Of a stretch of DNA of 64,000 nucleotides, positions 20,722-30,500 are shown piece by piece. Location: assembly GCF_008931805.1 (NCBI RefSeq), contig NZ_CP044399.1, positions 3,397,370 to 3,461,369 on the forward strand, in the 5' to 3' direction. The notes beneath the pieces are model-generated. The model saw only the letters and a list, made by a program, of their open reading frames with translations. It did no database searches and was not told the origin of the DNA. The stretch's first letter is position 1, and each line of letters starts with the position of its first letter. The position numbers were made by a program, and so were the translations under genes. This DNA comes from Moritella marina ATCC 15381. GTDB taxonomy: Bacteria; Pseudomonadota; Gammaproteobacteria; Enterobacterales; Moritellaceae.

Positions 20722-22461
20722 ATGCTCAACGTAGAAGCCGAAATAAACCAGCGTTATCCTGATTTCTTTCAAAAGAAAACCACCCGCCTTATCGCCAAGC
20801 CGATGCTGGCGACACTCAGATTACTGTTCCACGAACGTGAATTACGTCAGTTTGGCGAAACCTATGCCCACCTCACAGGTATCGAATTTATCGAACAAGT
20901 ATTCGAGCACTTTAGTTTTAGTTATTCCGTCCGCCCCAATGAAATAGAACGCATCCCTGCCACTGGTAAAGCCGTGATCATCGCCAATCACCCGATTGGG
21001 ACACTCGATGGCATGGCACTCCTTAAAATGGTCAGTAAAGTACGTCCAGACGTGAAAGTCATCGCCAATGATATGCTGATGATCATCAAGCCAGTACACG
21101 ATTACTTATTACCAGTCGATAACATGAATGGTGGCACTGCAGGCGAGCGTTTACAGGCAATAAAAACACACCTCAAGGATGAAGGTGTGATCATTATATT
21201 CCCAGCAGGTGAAGTGTCACGTATTAGTCCACAAGGCGTGAAAGACGGTAAGTGGCGCAATGGTTTCTTACGTATCGCCAGCAGCGTGCAAGCGCCTATC
21301 ATTCCTATTTATATCAATGCGAAAAACTCACTGTTTTTTTACAGTTTGTCCATGTTATCAAAACCGATTTCAACGCTGTGGCTGATCCGCGAAATGTTTA
21401 AACATGCACATAACTCAGTGTCGATTCGCATTGGTGAACAGATTAATTACGATACTTATCAAGCGTTAGATTTACCGATTAATACCAAAACAGCACTATT
21501 TCGTAAGCACCTTTATCGCCTAACCAAAGATAAACCGTCTATTTTCAATACCCAATCAGCCATTGCTCACCCTGAAAACAAGGCGCTATTACGCAGTGAA
21601 ATACGCGCTTGTCAAAAGCTCAGTGAGAGCCGCGATGGTAAGCAAATCTACTGCTATCGCCATCAAGCTAATTCGACCATCATGCGTGAAATAGGCCGTT
21701 TGCGAGAAGAATCATTCCGCCTAGTCGGTGAAGGTACTGGCGAACGTCGCGACGTCGATATCTACGATAATTCGTATGTGCATATTCTACTGTGGGATGA
21801 TAAAGAGCTGGAGTTAATCGGTGCTTACCGCTTGTTAGAAACCAATAAAGTCGATTTAGCCAAGGTACAGCAACAACTCTACAGCGCGACCTTGTTTGAC
21901 TATCAACCAGCGATGACCCCTTATCTAACCTCAGGCATAGAACTTGGTCGTAGCTTTATTCAACCTAAATACTGGGGTACTCGTTGCCTAGAGTATTTAT
22001 GGCAAGGCATCATGGAATACATTATTCAGCATAGCGGCAGCCGCTATCTATTTGGCACGGTGAGCATCAGTAACAGCTATTCACAACCCGCTAAAGAACT
22101 ATTGGTATATTACTACCAGCACTTCTACGGTAATCCAAAAAGTGTCGCCACGGCTAGTATGCCATTTCGTCTGTCAGAGCACGCTAATCGACGTTTAACC
22201 AACTTATTCGCAGATTCCGATGCAGAGTCAGGGATGGTCATTTTAAAAGCCCAGCTTAATCATATGGGTTTTAGTGTACCGACCTTGTTTAAGCAATACA
22301 CTAAATTGTGTAAACCCGGTGGTGTACAGATTTTTGACTTCAATATCGACCCGAGTTTCAACCATTGCATTGATGGATTGATCGTATTAGACCTCACGCA
22401 ATTTACTGACAAGAATAAAAAGCGATTTAACGCCCAAGCGCTACAACTAGAACACGCTTGA
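20722..22461 (+). CDS. olsF: Bifunctional ornithine lipid synthase, OlsF-like
   Basis: Two-domain acyltransferase. The N-terminal half (about residues 60-280) is a PlsC-like O-acyltransferase with ANHPIGTLDG (H-x5-D, as in this subfamily) and FPAGEVSR. The C-terminal half (about 300-560) resembles the OlsB/hemolysin-type N-acyltransferase (GRLREESFRLVGEGTG, LIGAYRLL, ELGRSFIQPKYWG). In the OlsF family one protein makes lyso-ornithine lipid and then ornithine lipid, a phosphate-free membrane lipid. The frame begins at 20713, but AAAGG abuts that ATG and is 9 nt before the ATG at 20722, so the latter is chosen (579 residues). It lies about 96 bp after the alpha/beta hydrolase and is followed by a hairpin. 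Confidence 0.82.
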   Translation: MLNVEAEINQRYPDFFQKKTTRLIAKPMLATLRLLFHERELRQFGETYAHLTGIEFIEQVFEHFSFSYSVRPNEIERIPATGKAVIIANHPIGTLDGMALLKMVSKVRPDVKVIANDMLMIIKPVHDYLLPVDNMNGGTAGERLQAIKTHLKDEGVIIIFPAGEVSRISPQGVKDGKWRNGFLRIASSVQAPIIPIYINAKNSLFFYSLSMLSKPISTLWLIREMFKHAHNSVSIRIGEQINYDTYQALDLPINTKTALFRKHLYRLTKDKPSIFNTQSAIAHPENKALLRSEIRACQKLSESRDGKQIYCYRHQANSTIMREIGRLREESFRLVGEGTGERRDVDIYDNSYVHILLWDDKELELIGAYRLLETNKVDLAKVQQQLYSATLFDYQPAMTPYLTSGIELGRSFIQPKYWGTRCLEYLWQGIMEYIIQHSGSRYLFGTVSISNSYSQPAKELLVYYYQHFYGNPKSVATASMPFRLSEHANRRLTNLFADSDAESGMVILKAQLNHMGFSVPTLFKQYTKLCKPGGVQIFDFNIDPSFNHCIDGLIVLDLTQFTDKNKKRFNAQALQLEHA

Positions 22462-22468
22462 TAATCAT

Positions 22469-22502
22469 GACTACACCCTTTAATAGTACAGAGGGTGTGG
22501 TC
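22469..22502 (+). terminator. Hairpin after olsF, possible terminator
   Basis: An 11-bp stem (GACTACACCCT / AGGGTGTGGTC, one wobble pair) with a 12-nt loop starts 8 bp past the stop. The T-rich stretch follows only about 10 nt later, so termination is uncertain. Confidence 0.45.
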
Positions 22503-22588
22503 AGCGATCATTTCTTATTTTTGATTAACCGCCCTAATTATGTCAAAATCCGTCGATTTTTAAATTTATCCATCGAAGGGTTAGCACA

Positions 22589-23440
22589 GTGAAACAGTAT
22601 CTTGATTTATGTAACAGAATAGTGAACGAAGGTGTTTGGGTCGAGAATGAACGTACCGGAAAGCGCTGTTTAACCGTAATCAATGCTGATCTTACTTATG
22701 ACGTAGCCAATAATGAATTCCCATTAGTCACTACCCGTAAAAGTTTTTGGAAATCAGCCATTGCCGAAATCATTGGTTACATCCGTGGTTATGACAACGC
22801 AGCCGATTTTCGCGCATTAGGCACCAAAACCTGGGATGCTAATGCCAATGACAACGCTGTTTGGTTAGCAAGTCCACACCGGAAAGGTGAAGATGACATG
22901 GGTTATGTCTATGGCGCCTGCGCACGTAACTGGGTAAAACCACAAGGCGGCACAGTCGATCTATTACGCCAAATCATTGATGACTTAACGAACGGTATTG
23001 ATAACCGTGGCGAAATCTTAACTTTCTTCAATCCAGGTGCATTTGAACTGGGTTGTTTACGCCCGTGCATGTACAGCCATCATTTTTCACTGCTTGGTGA
23101 TACGCTATACCTAAACAGCACACAGCGTTCATGTGACGTGCCATTAGGCTTAAACTTCAATATGGTTCAAGTACACGTATTGTTAGCACTAGTAGCCCAA
23201 ATCACAGGCCACAAAGCCGGTCAGGCATACCATAAGATTGTCAATGCACATATCTACGAAGATCAGCTAGAATTGATGCGTGACGTGCAATTAAAACGTG
23301 CACCATTACCACTGCCAAAACTTCACATTAATCCGAAAATTAAAACATTGGAAGATTTAGAAACGTGGGTAACGATGGCTGATTTTGAAGTGACTGACTA
23401 TCAACATCATGATCCGATTAAATATCCATTTTCGGTGTAG
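22589..23440 (+). CDS. thyA: Thymidylate synthase
   Basis: Converts dUMP to dTMP with methylene-tetrahydrofolate. The catalytic Cys is in [10 protein letters not shown], and folate/dUMP-binding sequences [12 protein letters not shown] and HIYEDQLE are intact. 283 residues. The start is GTG with AAGGG 8 nt upstream. In E. coli and Vibrio thyA lies directly after lgt; here thyA points the other way and is about 6 kb from lgt, with accessory genes between them. Confidence 0.96.
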   Translation: MKQYLDLCNRIVNEGVWVENERTGKRCLTVINADLTYDVANNEFPLVTTRKSFWKSAIAEIIGYIRGYDNAADFRALGTKTWDANANDNAVWLASPHRKGEDDMGYVYGACARNWVKPQGGTVDLLRQIIDDLTNGIDNRGEILTFFNPGAFELGCLRPCMYSHHFSLLGDTLYLNSTQRSCDVPLGLNFNMVQVHVLLALVAQITGHKAGQAYHKIVNAHIYEDQLELMRDVQLKRAPLPLPKLHINPKIKTLEDLETWVTMADFEVTDYQHHDPIKYPFSV

Positions 23441-23608
23441 AAGTCATCGACAATAGTTAAAAATAGTCATATGCCACAAATTGTATATGACTTAATATAT
23501 CGACAACTAAAAATTAAATTATTTATTGATTAGTTGCTTTGCACTACCGTAGTGAAAAATAATTTTCAACATAATCGATTGGTTTAATATTTTCTACTTT
23601 CCGAATCA

Positions 23609-24208
23609 TCATTTATTTTTTTTGTAAATTATTTTACTTTTATCGATATCGTCTCTATTTCTAATAATATTAGGAATAGCTCGACAATAACTTTTCGACA
23701 AACCTATATTCAATACTAAATCTGAAACCATGATCTTGCCTTCAATCCCATCAAGGTACCATTTTATTCTGTCTGCTAATAAATAGGGAATACTCTCATG
23801 TCTTTCGTCAATAATTTTAATTTCATCACCGCATTCGATAACACCTTCATTAAGACATTGGCCTAAATAACCACGCTTAAAAGTAATTTTTCGAGTGCTA
23901 ACCAAATGCTTTATTTTAACGCACGGCTCACAATGAAAAGTTAATCTAATTTTAGCTGAACCAGCTTGTATAACACTACCAGAGGGTAAAGCGTGAATAT
24001 CAAAATCGTCATCAATAAGTATGTTCTCTTTAAGTTGTCCAGGTTCGAGCCCAAACTCCTCCAGGACCGAGCGAGGTAAAATCAATACTTGCCTCCATTT
24101 ATGGCAATCATTATGACCATGGATCCCTTTTGAAGAAATTATTAGTTTCTCTTTCACCGTCATGCTAGTTTCTTGACTGCTTGATTTGATAAACAGTTTT
24201 TCTATCAT
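23609..24208 (-). CDS. MOSC-domain protein
   Basis: The MOSC fold binds molybdenum-cofactor-linked sulfur; YiiM and YcbX relatives detoxify N-hydroxylated bases. Seen here: GIHGHND (family GIxGD), RQVLILPRSVLEEFGLEPGQLKENI, the LPSGSVIQAGSAKIRLT strand pair, and the conserved Cys in CEPC. The C-terminal 70 residues resemble a small helical domain and are not recognised. The start at 24208 has AAGGA about 7 nt upstream; the frame extends 14 codons further without support. 199 residues. It lies 98 bp after the HD gene in the same direction, in visibly AT-rich DNA. Substrate unknown. Confidence 0.7.
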   Translation of the reverse strand: MIEKLFIKSSSQETSMTVKEKLIISSKGIHGHNDCHKWRQVLILPRSVLEEFGLEPGQLKENILIDDDFDIHALPSGSVIQAGSAKIRLTFHCEPCVKIKHLVSTRKITFKRGYLGQCLNEGVIECGDEIKIIDERHESIPYLLADRIKWYLDGIEGKIMVSDLVLNIGLSKSYCRAIPNIIRNRDDIDKSKIIYKKNK

Positions 24209-24306
24209 ATACCATCCTTTTATTCCGGCTATTAATGTAATTAAAGACAAGATCTTGAGTAGTAAATTATTCTTCTCAGAAGATGATATTACATGAACTA
24301 CTCTAT

Positions 24307-24915
24307 TTAGATTGCATCAGGCTGTTTGATGTTATCAAGCATATTGTCGACCTCTTTAACCAAAATACTGGCTATATCTTCCAGTATTTTTTCATTCATA
24401 GTGTAGTTTGGCAATTTATAAGCAAAGTGATACTCCTCTTCGACCCAAGTCTCAATTCCTGCTTCGTTGTGTTGTGCTTGAGCTTCAATCTTATCTAACG
24501 CATGTGCGATTTTAGATTCATAAGTAGAATTAGATTCGTACTCCCACCATAAATTATAAATATCGTCACCAACAAATGCAGGAAGGTTAACTCTTATTTT
24601 TTCTATCGCCTTCTTTTCACTTGCTTCTTTTATTTTTTTAGATTTCGCATTAGTTGAGGATTCTGTAATTGGCATATCACCAGCATAAATTTCAACTAAA
24701 TCATGCACTATTATTATTTTCAAAAATCTTAAAACATCTAGTTTCTGGCTAATATAAGGGACGATCATAATCCCTAACAACGACATACGCCAAACATGAT
24801 CTGCAACACTCTCCATCCTTCCATCAGACAAAGAACTATGACGTAATTCTTTTTTCAACATCTCCGCATCAGCCATGAATCGTCTAAGCATCATTGCAGT
24901 ATCAATTGAGGTCAT
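24307..24915 (-). CDS. HD-domain hydrolase, HDDC2/YfbR-like 5'-deoxynucleotidase
   Basis: Probable metal-dependent nucleoside monophosphatase. The HD metal ligands are visible as SVADHVWRM (His), IIVHDLVEIYAGD (His-Asp) and AHALDKIEAQ (Asp), the order found in HDDC2 and YfbR, which act on dNMPs. LWWEYESNS matches the family LWxEYE segment. The ATG at 24915 is chosen because AAGGGGAG lies just upstream; in-frame ATGs at 24942 and 24963 are alternatives. 202 residues. It is upstream of the MOSC gene and shares its AT-rich composition. Substrate not shown. Confidence 0.72.
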   Translation of the reverse strand: MTSIDTAMMLRRFMADAEMLKKELRHSSLSDGRMESVADHVWRMSLLGIMIVPYISQKLDVLRFLKIIIVHDLVEIYAGDMPITESSTNAKSKKIKEASEKKAIEKIRVNLPAFVGDDIYNLWWEYESNSTYESKIAHALDKIEAQAQHNEAGIETWVEEEYHFAYKLPNYTMNEKILEDIASILVKEVDNMLDNIKQPDAI

Positions 24916-25425
24916 AACTCCCCTTACAATAGATTTTTCCATTTTGTCTTTACGTTGTTCCATTCATATTTTTATACATATTTATATATTTGTATGTATT
25001 TACTTTTTTGTATTTAAAGTAATTACAACGTGAGAACCCAAATTAATAGCTATATAACTAACTGCCACATTTTTCCCAATGGGGTATTATTTGCACAACA
25101 AAACAAGTGTTATTTGGTCACACATGCATACATTTACTTTCTTTAAAGGATTTTTTAACGGTTGGATTGATATTTAAGTGGTCTTGAGATGAGATAGGTG
25201 GTTTAAAGCTATGATTAAACATAGCTAATACGCTACTAATTCAGAATAACAAATCGTGAACTTCCAGCCATTATTTAAATTTAACCTACTTACTTATCCA
25301 TATAAAAATAGAGCGTTTACATTTTAAATTAACTTAACACTAAGAACATAAATCAGGGAGTCACAAAATAGTTAGAGCTAAAAATTTAACTATTACGGAG
25401 CTATCTTAGTAAGAAACGCCTAAAA
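24916..25425. other. AT-rich intergenic region, no gene seen
   Basis: About 500 bp between the HD gene and the lysR-type gene. It is strongly AT-rich (for example the TATA-rich stretch near 24967-25000), which could hold the HD gene promoter. I found no ORF with a ribosome-binding site, no RNA gene and no clear terminator. Confidence 0.5.
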
Positions 25426-26376
25426 TTAACTATTAACAGACAAATTTTTACAGCAACGCATGATTATTTGACGTAACCAATTGTGACCTAGATCCTTATC
25501 TTTATTTTGATGCCAATAGAGGGTATAAATCATAGGTGGGAGTATCGTGGGTAGCGGTAAAATAGCCAGATCTAACTGCTTAGCAATATCACGAGCAAAG
25601 TGACTTGGTGCCGTCAGTACAAAATCTGTATGAGTACATAAATTTGCCGCGTTATTAAAATCTGGAACATAAATAGCAATATCTCTCACTAATTTTTTTT
25701 CAGCTAACTTATAATCTAGCAACCATAGATCGTTCTTCAAACTGCGTACTTGTATATGCCGTTGGCGTAGATAGTTATTCTGATCCCAAGTTTGCTTCAA
25801 TAACGGATGGCTCTTACGGACTAAGCAACTTTGAGTATCTTGACATAACTCATAGCTGTGAACGCCTTCTGGGGGGAGTAAGCTAGTTATCGAATCTTGT
25901 GGATTAAAATCTTTACCTATAATGCCAAAATCAAGTTCACCTTTACGTAATCGTTCAAACGTCTCACTATCCCAATTCTGATTATCAATGACAATATTAG
26001 GTGCCTCTGAAAAGATATTCCTCATAAAATTAGGTAAGAAAAGTGGATATGCATTTTCTACTACAGCCATTTTAAAATTCTGCCTACTCGTTGCAGGAAC
26101 AAATGTCTTCGGAGCAGTAAGTTGTTCAATGTTAAATAATAGCGCCTCAAGTTGTGGTGCTAAATCAAGGGCATATTGAGTCGGTTTAATACCATATGCC
26201 GTTCGAGTAAAAAGCGGATCATCAAACTGTTCTCGTAATCGATAGAGGCTTTTACTAATGGTAGATTGGCTTAGATTCAAACGGTCGGCAGCATTAGTTA
26301 CACTGCATTCATCTAGCAAAATATATAAACACACTAACAAATTAAGATCGAGCCGAGCTAACTTATCAAAAGACAT
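25426..26376 (-). CDS. LysR-family transcriptional regulator
   Basis: DNA-binding regulator with an N-terminal winged helix-turn-helix (LDLNLLVCLYILLDECSVTN, AADRLNLSQSTISKSLYRLR, DPLFTRTAYGIKPT) and a C-terminal LysR substrate domain. The pattern is that of the NodD/LeuO/PcpR branch. 316 residues. It is divergent from an MFS efflux gene 126 bp away, so it most likely controls that transporter. An inverted repeat with T-N11-A geometry lies between them. Confidence 0.88.
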   Translation of the reverse strand: MSFDKLARLDLNLLVCLYILLDECSVTNAADRLNLSQSTISKSLYRLREQFDDPLFTRTAYGIKPTQYALDLAPQLEALLFNIEQLTAPKTFVPATSRQNFKMAVVENAYPLFLPNFMRNIFSEAPNIVIDNQNWDSETFERLRKGELDFGIIGKDFNPQDSITSLLPPEGVHSYELCQDTQSCLVRKSHPLLKQTWDQNNYLRQRHIQVRSLKNDLWLLDYKLAEKKLVRDIAIYVPDFNNAANLCTHTDFVLTAPSHFARDIAKQLDLAILPLPTILPPMIYTLYWHQNKDKDLGHNWLRQIIMRCCKNLSVNS

Positions 26377-26431
26377 AAAACCTCATAACACCTTATAAAA
26401 TAGAGATATTCCATAACGAAATAACTATGCT

Positions 26432-26452
26432 GAATATAAACCATTTCTATTC
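26432..26452. promoter_or_regulatory. Candidate LysR-type operator
   Basis: GAATA-N11-TATTC is a dyad with the T-N11-A spacing typical of LysR-family sites, in the middle of the divergent regulator/transporter region. A further ATATTC at 26406-26411 pairs with GAATAT at 26432, which would give a second half-site. Confidence 0.45.
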
Positions 26453-26502
26453 ATATCTTCAAGGGCTTAAATTAGTAACATTATAATTTTTAGGAAAATA
26501 AC

Positions 26503-27699
26503 GTGCTACTTTCAATATCGAATCACACTCGACTTGTTACCCTCGTCGTGACTCTAGTTCTGTTTAACCCTTTAGCAATCGACATCTATCTACCAGCACT
26601 TCCTTTGATGGCTAAAGAGTTTTCTGTCGATGTAACCCGCCTCCAAGATACCGTGACCTGGTTCATGTTTAGCTTAGGCATTGGGCAGTTATTGGCAGGT
26701 CCGCTGGCCGACAGGTTCGGACGCCGTCCTATCGCATTAAGCGGCATACTGATCTACGCCTTAAGTTCCGCTTTAGCATATTTTGCTGACACTCTTGATT
26801 TACTTTTAGTTGCTCGCTTATTACAAGGATTAGGCGCTTGTGCAACATCGGTAGCTGCATTTGCAGCAGTGCGTGACAGTTTTGGCCCAGAAAAAAGTGG
26901 ACGTATGATTAGTTACCTGAATGGCGCTATTTGTTGTGTTCCTGTTTTAGCGCCACTCTTGGGAGCTTGGCTGACACATCACTTTGGCTGGCGCTCTAAT
27001 TTCAGCTTTATGTTAGGGTTTTCTGTCATTGCTGGTATTTTCGTCTTATTACACTTTAAAGAAACTCGGCCAAGTAATATCGATATAGAAAAGACACTAT
27101 TCAGTTTTTCACGTTACTTTTCAATACTTAGAGAGCCTACATTTCTATTTCACGCAACGTTATGTATGCTCGCGATGGCTGTGATTTTGGCTTATGTAAC
27201 TTCAGCACCAGTGTGGTTAATGATGAAGTTAGGACTCAATATGAATCAATTTATAGCCTGGTTTGGTATTAATGCGATACTTAATATCTTGTCATGCTTA
27301 ATAGCCCCTAAATTAATGGATAGATTAGGGACTCGTCGTATTCTATATGCGGGATTCATTATTTTGGTTATTTCCGGTGCTACAATGTTTAGTCTAAGCG
27401 GTATCCAACAAGCATGGGCTTTCATGATTCCGACATTTATGACATCGTTAGGTTTTGCGTTTATTTTTGGCACTGCAGCAGGTAATGCTCTAGCCCCGTT
27501 TGGGGATCGCGCAGGAACAGCAGCCGCATTACTTGGTTTATTTCAGATGAGTGGCGCAGGTGCAATGGTTAGTTTAACGCAACGTCTAGACCTCGAAACA
27601 CCTTTATTATTAACATTACACATGTTGTTATTTATACCGGGGTTAATTATTTTCTTATCGCAATTTGGTAAAAAATTACATATAGCACACGAACATTAA
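26503..27699 (+). CDS. MFS drug-resistance transporter, Bcr/CflA family
   Basis: Inner-membrane proton-driven efflux pump. There are about 12 hydrophobic segments over 398 residues. Family marks are AIDIYLPALPLMAKEF after helix 1, the motif A sequence GPLADRFGRRPIALSG, and RLLQGLGACATSVAAFAAVRD in helix 4. The start is GTG with AGGA 8 nt upstream. The divergent LysR gene probably regulates it. Substrate cannot be told from sequence. Confidence 0.9.
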   Translation: MLLSISNHTRLVTLVVTLVLFNPLAIDIYLPALPLMAKEFSVDVTRLQDTVTWFMFSLGIGQLLAGPLADRFGRRPIALSGILIYALSSALAYFADTLDLLLVARLLQGLGACATSVAAFAAVRDSFGPEKSGRMISYLNGAICCVPVLAPLLGAWLTHHFGWRSNFSFMLGFSVIAGIFVLLHFKETRPSNIDIEKTLFSFSRYFSILREPTFLFHATLCMLAMAVILAYVTSAPVWLMMKLGLNMNQFIAWFGINAILNILSCLIAPKLMDRLGTRRILYAGFIILVISGATMFSLSGIQQAWAFMIPTFMTSLGFAFIFGTAAGNALAPFGDRAGTAAALLGLFQMSGAGAMVSLTQRLDLETPLLLTLHMLLFIPGLIIFLSQFGKKLHIAHEH

Positions 27700-27749
27700 G
27701 TGAAAATGACCAATGTAACGATGTGATTAAGATCGCCAACCATAAAGAC

Positions 27750-27790
27750 AAAAAGGGCGTTAACTTTATCAGTTAACGCCCTCTTCTATT
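27750..27790. terminator. Terminator between the MFS gene and the GGDEF-EAL gene
   Basis: A perfect 10-bp stem GGGCGTTAAC / GTTAACGCCC with a 7-nt loop. Five T follow in the minus direction and a T-rich tract on the plus side, so it can serve both convergent genes. Confidence 0.8.
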
Positions 27791-27820
27791 TCTATTTCTC
27801 ATTTTAACGCCAATTATAAA

Positions 27821-29422
27821 TTAATGAGCATCCCTGTAATTCACTTTCCAACCTTGTTGCTCACAATACGGGAATACAGCAGCTAACGGTAACGGTTTAC
27901 AGTAATAATAGCCTTGTAAATAGTCACACTGCAATTGGATCAGTTCCTCAGCGATAGCTTGCGTTTCTACGCCCTCAGCAACCACGCTGCAACCCAAATT
28001 TTGAGCTAAGAATATAATTGAACGAACAATCGCATTATTGGTATTACCGTTGTGCATGGCCATCACAAACGAACGGTCAATCTTAATTTGATTAATCGGT
28101 AACTCTCGCAAAATAGACAGTGATGAAAATCCGGTACCAAAGTCATCAAGACTAATACTAAAACCCATGCCTGATAACTTAGACAGAATATCGCGAGTTT
28201 TTGTAACATCAGCCATGATAGCCGTTTCAGTTACCTCCAATACGAGCTGCGTTGGAGATAGTTTCCCATCACGAACCAAGGCTGCAAGTTGCGCTGAAAA
28301 ACGCTCGTCCTGCAAATCGAGCACTGACAAGTTGATATGAATACACACATCAATATCTTGCTTGGCGAAGTCAGCTAAATGTTGAACAATATTATCCAAT
28401 ACCCACAGCGTCACCTGACGAATAGAGCCATTTTGCTCGGCTAAAGGAATAAACTGATCTGGTGGTATAAAAGAACCATCAGCTTGTGGCCAGCGTAATA
28501 AGGCTTCAAAGTGATGAGTTTTAGTCACTTTCGATTTAACCAAAGGCTGATAATAGAGTTCAAACTGATTTTCTGCTAACGCAAGGTGGAGTTTACTCGA
28601 TAGCGCCAAACGGGTTTTCGCATCGTTATCCAATGCATCACAGTATAATCGATAAGGTATACGCTGCTTTTTTGCCTCATACATAGCGGTATCGGCTTTT
28701 TGTAATAACGGTGCAATTGCATTGCTATGCTCTGGGAACAAGCTCACCCCCGTGCTAATACGTACGTCAAAATTATAGCTATTTATGTCAAATGAAATCA
28801 ATAACGCTTTATCTATCATCGCCATGAGTTTAGCAATGTCCTCATCTGCGACTGAGTCAAATAACAAAATAAACTCATCACCACCAACACGAGAAAAAAA
28901 ACAATCATCAGGTAATACCGCTGACAGCCGTTGTGCTAATTTAATCAGCAGTTGGTCACCATAATAATGTCCGACCACATCATTGATTTGTTTAAAATCA
29001 TTTAGGTCTAACACAAAGAGAGAAAAAGGCGCCGCAGCGGTCGCTTTAGCTGACACCGCCTCCATAAAATGCAGACGATTAGGTAGCCCTGTTAAGGAGT
29101 CATGTAGGGCATTATGACGTTCGTTATTCGCGATAACTTGAAGAGCCTCCAGGCTACGTAAGCTAAATTTAATCACCATCAATACAAAAATACTACCGCC
29201 AAACAAAATCGTAGCTAAACAGGTTTCGACAATAGAGACAGCCGAAATACCGGTTAGATAGTATAAAAAAGTAAAATAACCAAACTGAAAAAATAAGATT
29301 AATAGCAGCAGTAATTTCCAACCGATACTCTGGTCTTGTCTACAAATTTTAATTGCTGGTTTTAAGCTCATGGATAAAAAAATCAATCCAAATGCCACTA
29401 ACAAAATCGGGATCATATTCAT
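27821..29422 (-). CDS. Membrane GGDEF-EAL cyclic-di-GMP protein
   Basis: Makes and/or degrades c-di-GMP. About three N-terminal membrane helices span residues 1-90 with no periplasmic sensor. A GGDEF domain follows (DSLTGLPNRLHF, active-site RVGGDEF intact), then an EAL domain (FEALLRW, NLSVLDLQD, LVLEVTET, DDFGTGFSSL, KIDRSF, AEGVET). All the key residues I can check are present in both domains, so either activity is possible. 533 residues. Convergent with the MFS gene. Confidence 0.9.
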   Translation of the reverse strand: MNMIPILLVAFGLIFLSMSLKPAIKICRQDQSIGWKLLLLLILFFQFGYFTFLYYLTGISAVSIVETCLATILFGGSIFVLMVIKFSLRSLEALQVIANNERHNALHDSLTGLPNRLHFMEAVSAKATAAAPFSLFVLDLNDFKQINDVVGHYYGDQLLIKLAQRLSAVLPDDCFFSRVGGDEFILLFDSVADEDIAKLMAMIDKALLISFDINSYNFDVRISTGVSLFPEHSNAIAPLLQKADTAMYEAKKQRIPYRLYCDALDNDAKTRLALSSKLHLALAENQFELYYQPLVKSKVTKTHHFEALLRWPQADGSFIPPDQFIPLAEQNGSIRQVTLWVLDNIVQHLADFAKQDIDVCIHINLSVLDLQDERFSAQLAALVRDGKLSPTQLVLEVTETAIMADVTKTRDILSKLSGMGFSISLDDFGTGFSSLSILRELPINQIKIDRSFVMAMHNGNTNNAIVRSIIFLAQNLGCSVVAEGVETQAIAEELIQLQCDYLQGYYYCKPLPLAAVFPYCEQQGWKVNYRDAH

Positions 29423-29681
29423 ACAGCAGTATTACTCATCACTAGGATTGCAACATGATCTACAATCAAGTTACTGGTTATTAATGACGCATAATTAGAT
29501 AGACAGGTCACACTGTCAACATAAAACTATCGACTATAAACAACCCGGAAAAAACCCGTTTATTTGATAAAATAATTAATGGTAACAAGGAAAAACATAA
29601 AGATGGGAAATGCTAAACCTCCAGTAACCCTACCAACTAAATATAGTCTATAGGGCTACTGTAGAGAGGCAGAGTTACTTA

Positions 29682-30500
29682 CTATTTTTGGCTCGCTTTA
29701 CCAGTAAATAAAGTCGGTTTTTTATAAGCAATAAACATAATCAACGCACCAAGGAAGATCATTGGTGTTGATAAGATTTGTCCCATACTGATCAGATCAA
29801 AATACAGACCAAGCTGTGAATCTGGTTGGCGGAAGTATTCAGCTATAAAGCGGAAAATACCATAACCGAATAAGAACAGACCCGAGATCGCACCGACAGG
29901 ACGTGGTTTACGCGCAAATACTTGCAAGATGATAAGCAGTAGCACACCTTCCATTGCAAACTGATATAACTGACTTGGGTGTCTTGGTAAGTCTCCACCC
30001 GTTGGGAAAATCATCGCCCAAGGCACATCTGTTACACGTCCCCACAGCTCGCCATTAATAAAGTTACCAATACGACCAGCGGCTAAGCCAAACGGCACCA
30101 TAGGCGCAATAAAGTCAGCAATAACAAAGAATGAACGCTGGGTTTTACGACCAAAATACACAAATGCCAGCAATACACCAATTAAACCACCGTGAAATGA
30201 CATGCCGCCGTCGGTGATGCGGAATAGATACATTGGATCATCAAGGAATAAGCCAAAGTTATAAAACAGCACATAACCAATTCGACCACCCAGGATCACA
30301 CCAAGAAAGCCATAGAACAATAGGTCCCCGACTTCATCTTTATGCCAGTTACTACCCGGTTTCGCTGCTTGACGATTACCCATCCAGTTAGCAAATAAAA
30401 AACCAAGTAAGTACATCAATCCATACCAATATACATTGATAGGACCAAGACTGATCGCAATAGGATCAATTTCTGGATATTGTAGATATGTCTGCGACAT
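29682..30500 (-). CDS. lgt: Prolipoprotein diacylglyceryl transferase
   Basis: Inner-membrane enzyme that adds diacylglycerol to the lipobox cysteine of prolipoproteins, the step before LspA. The Lgt signature [14 protein letters not shown] is present along with several membrane helices. The frame continues upstream to 30590, but the ATG at 30500 ([20 protein letters not shown]) has AGGA 8 nt upstream and gives the usual length of 272. It follows rppH, with about 275 bp between them and no ptsP. Confidence 0.96.
   Translation of the reverse strand: MSQTYLQYPEIDPIAISLGPINVYWYGLMYLLGFLFANWMGNRQAAKPGSNWHKDEVGDLLFYGFLGVILGGRIGYVLFYNFGLFLDDPMYLFRITDGGMSFHGGLIGVLLAFVYFGRKTQRSFFVIADFIAPMVPFGLAAGRIGNFINGELWGRVTDVPWAMIFPTGGDLPRHPSQLYQFAMEGVLLLIILQVFARKPRPVGAISGLFLFGYGIFRFIAEYFRQPDSQLGLYFDLISMGQILSTPMIFLGALIMFIAYKKPTLFTGKASQK

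Noticed and set aside
23450-25425. Prophage or integrative element carrying the HD/MOSC genes
   Set aside because: No integrase, tRNA, terminal direct repeats or phage genes were seen. Only AT-richness and odd position suggest transfer.
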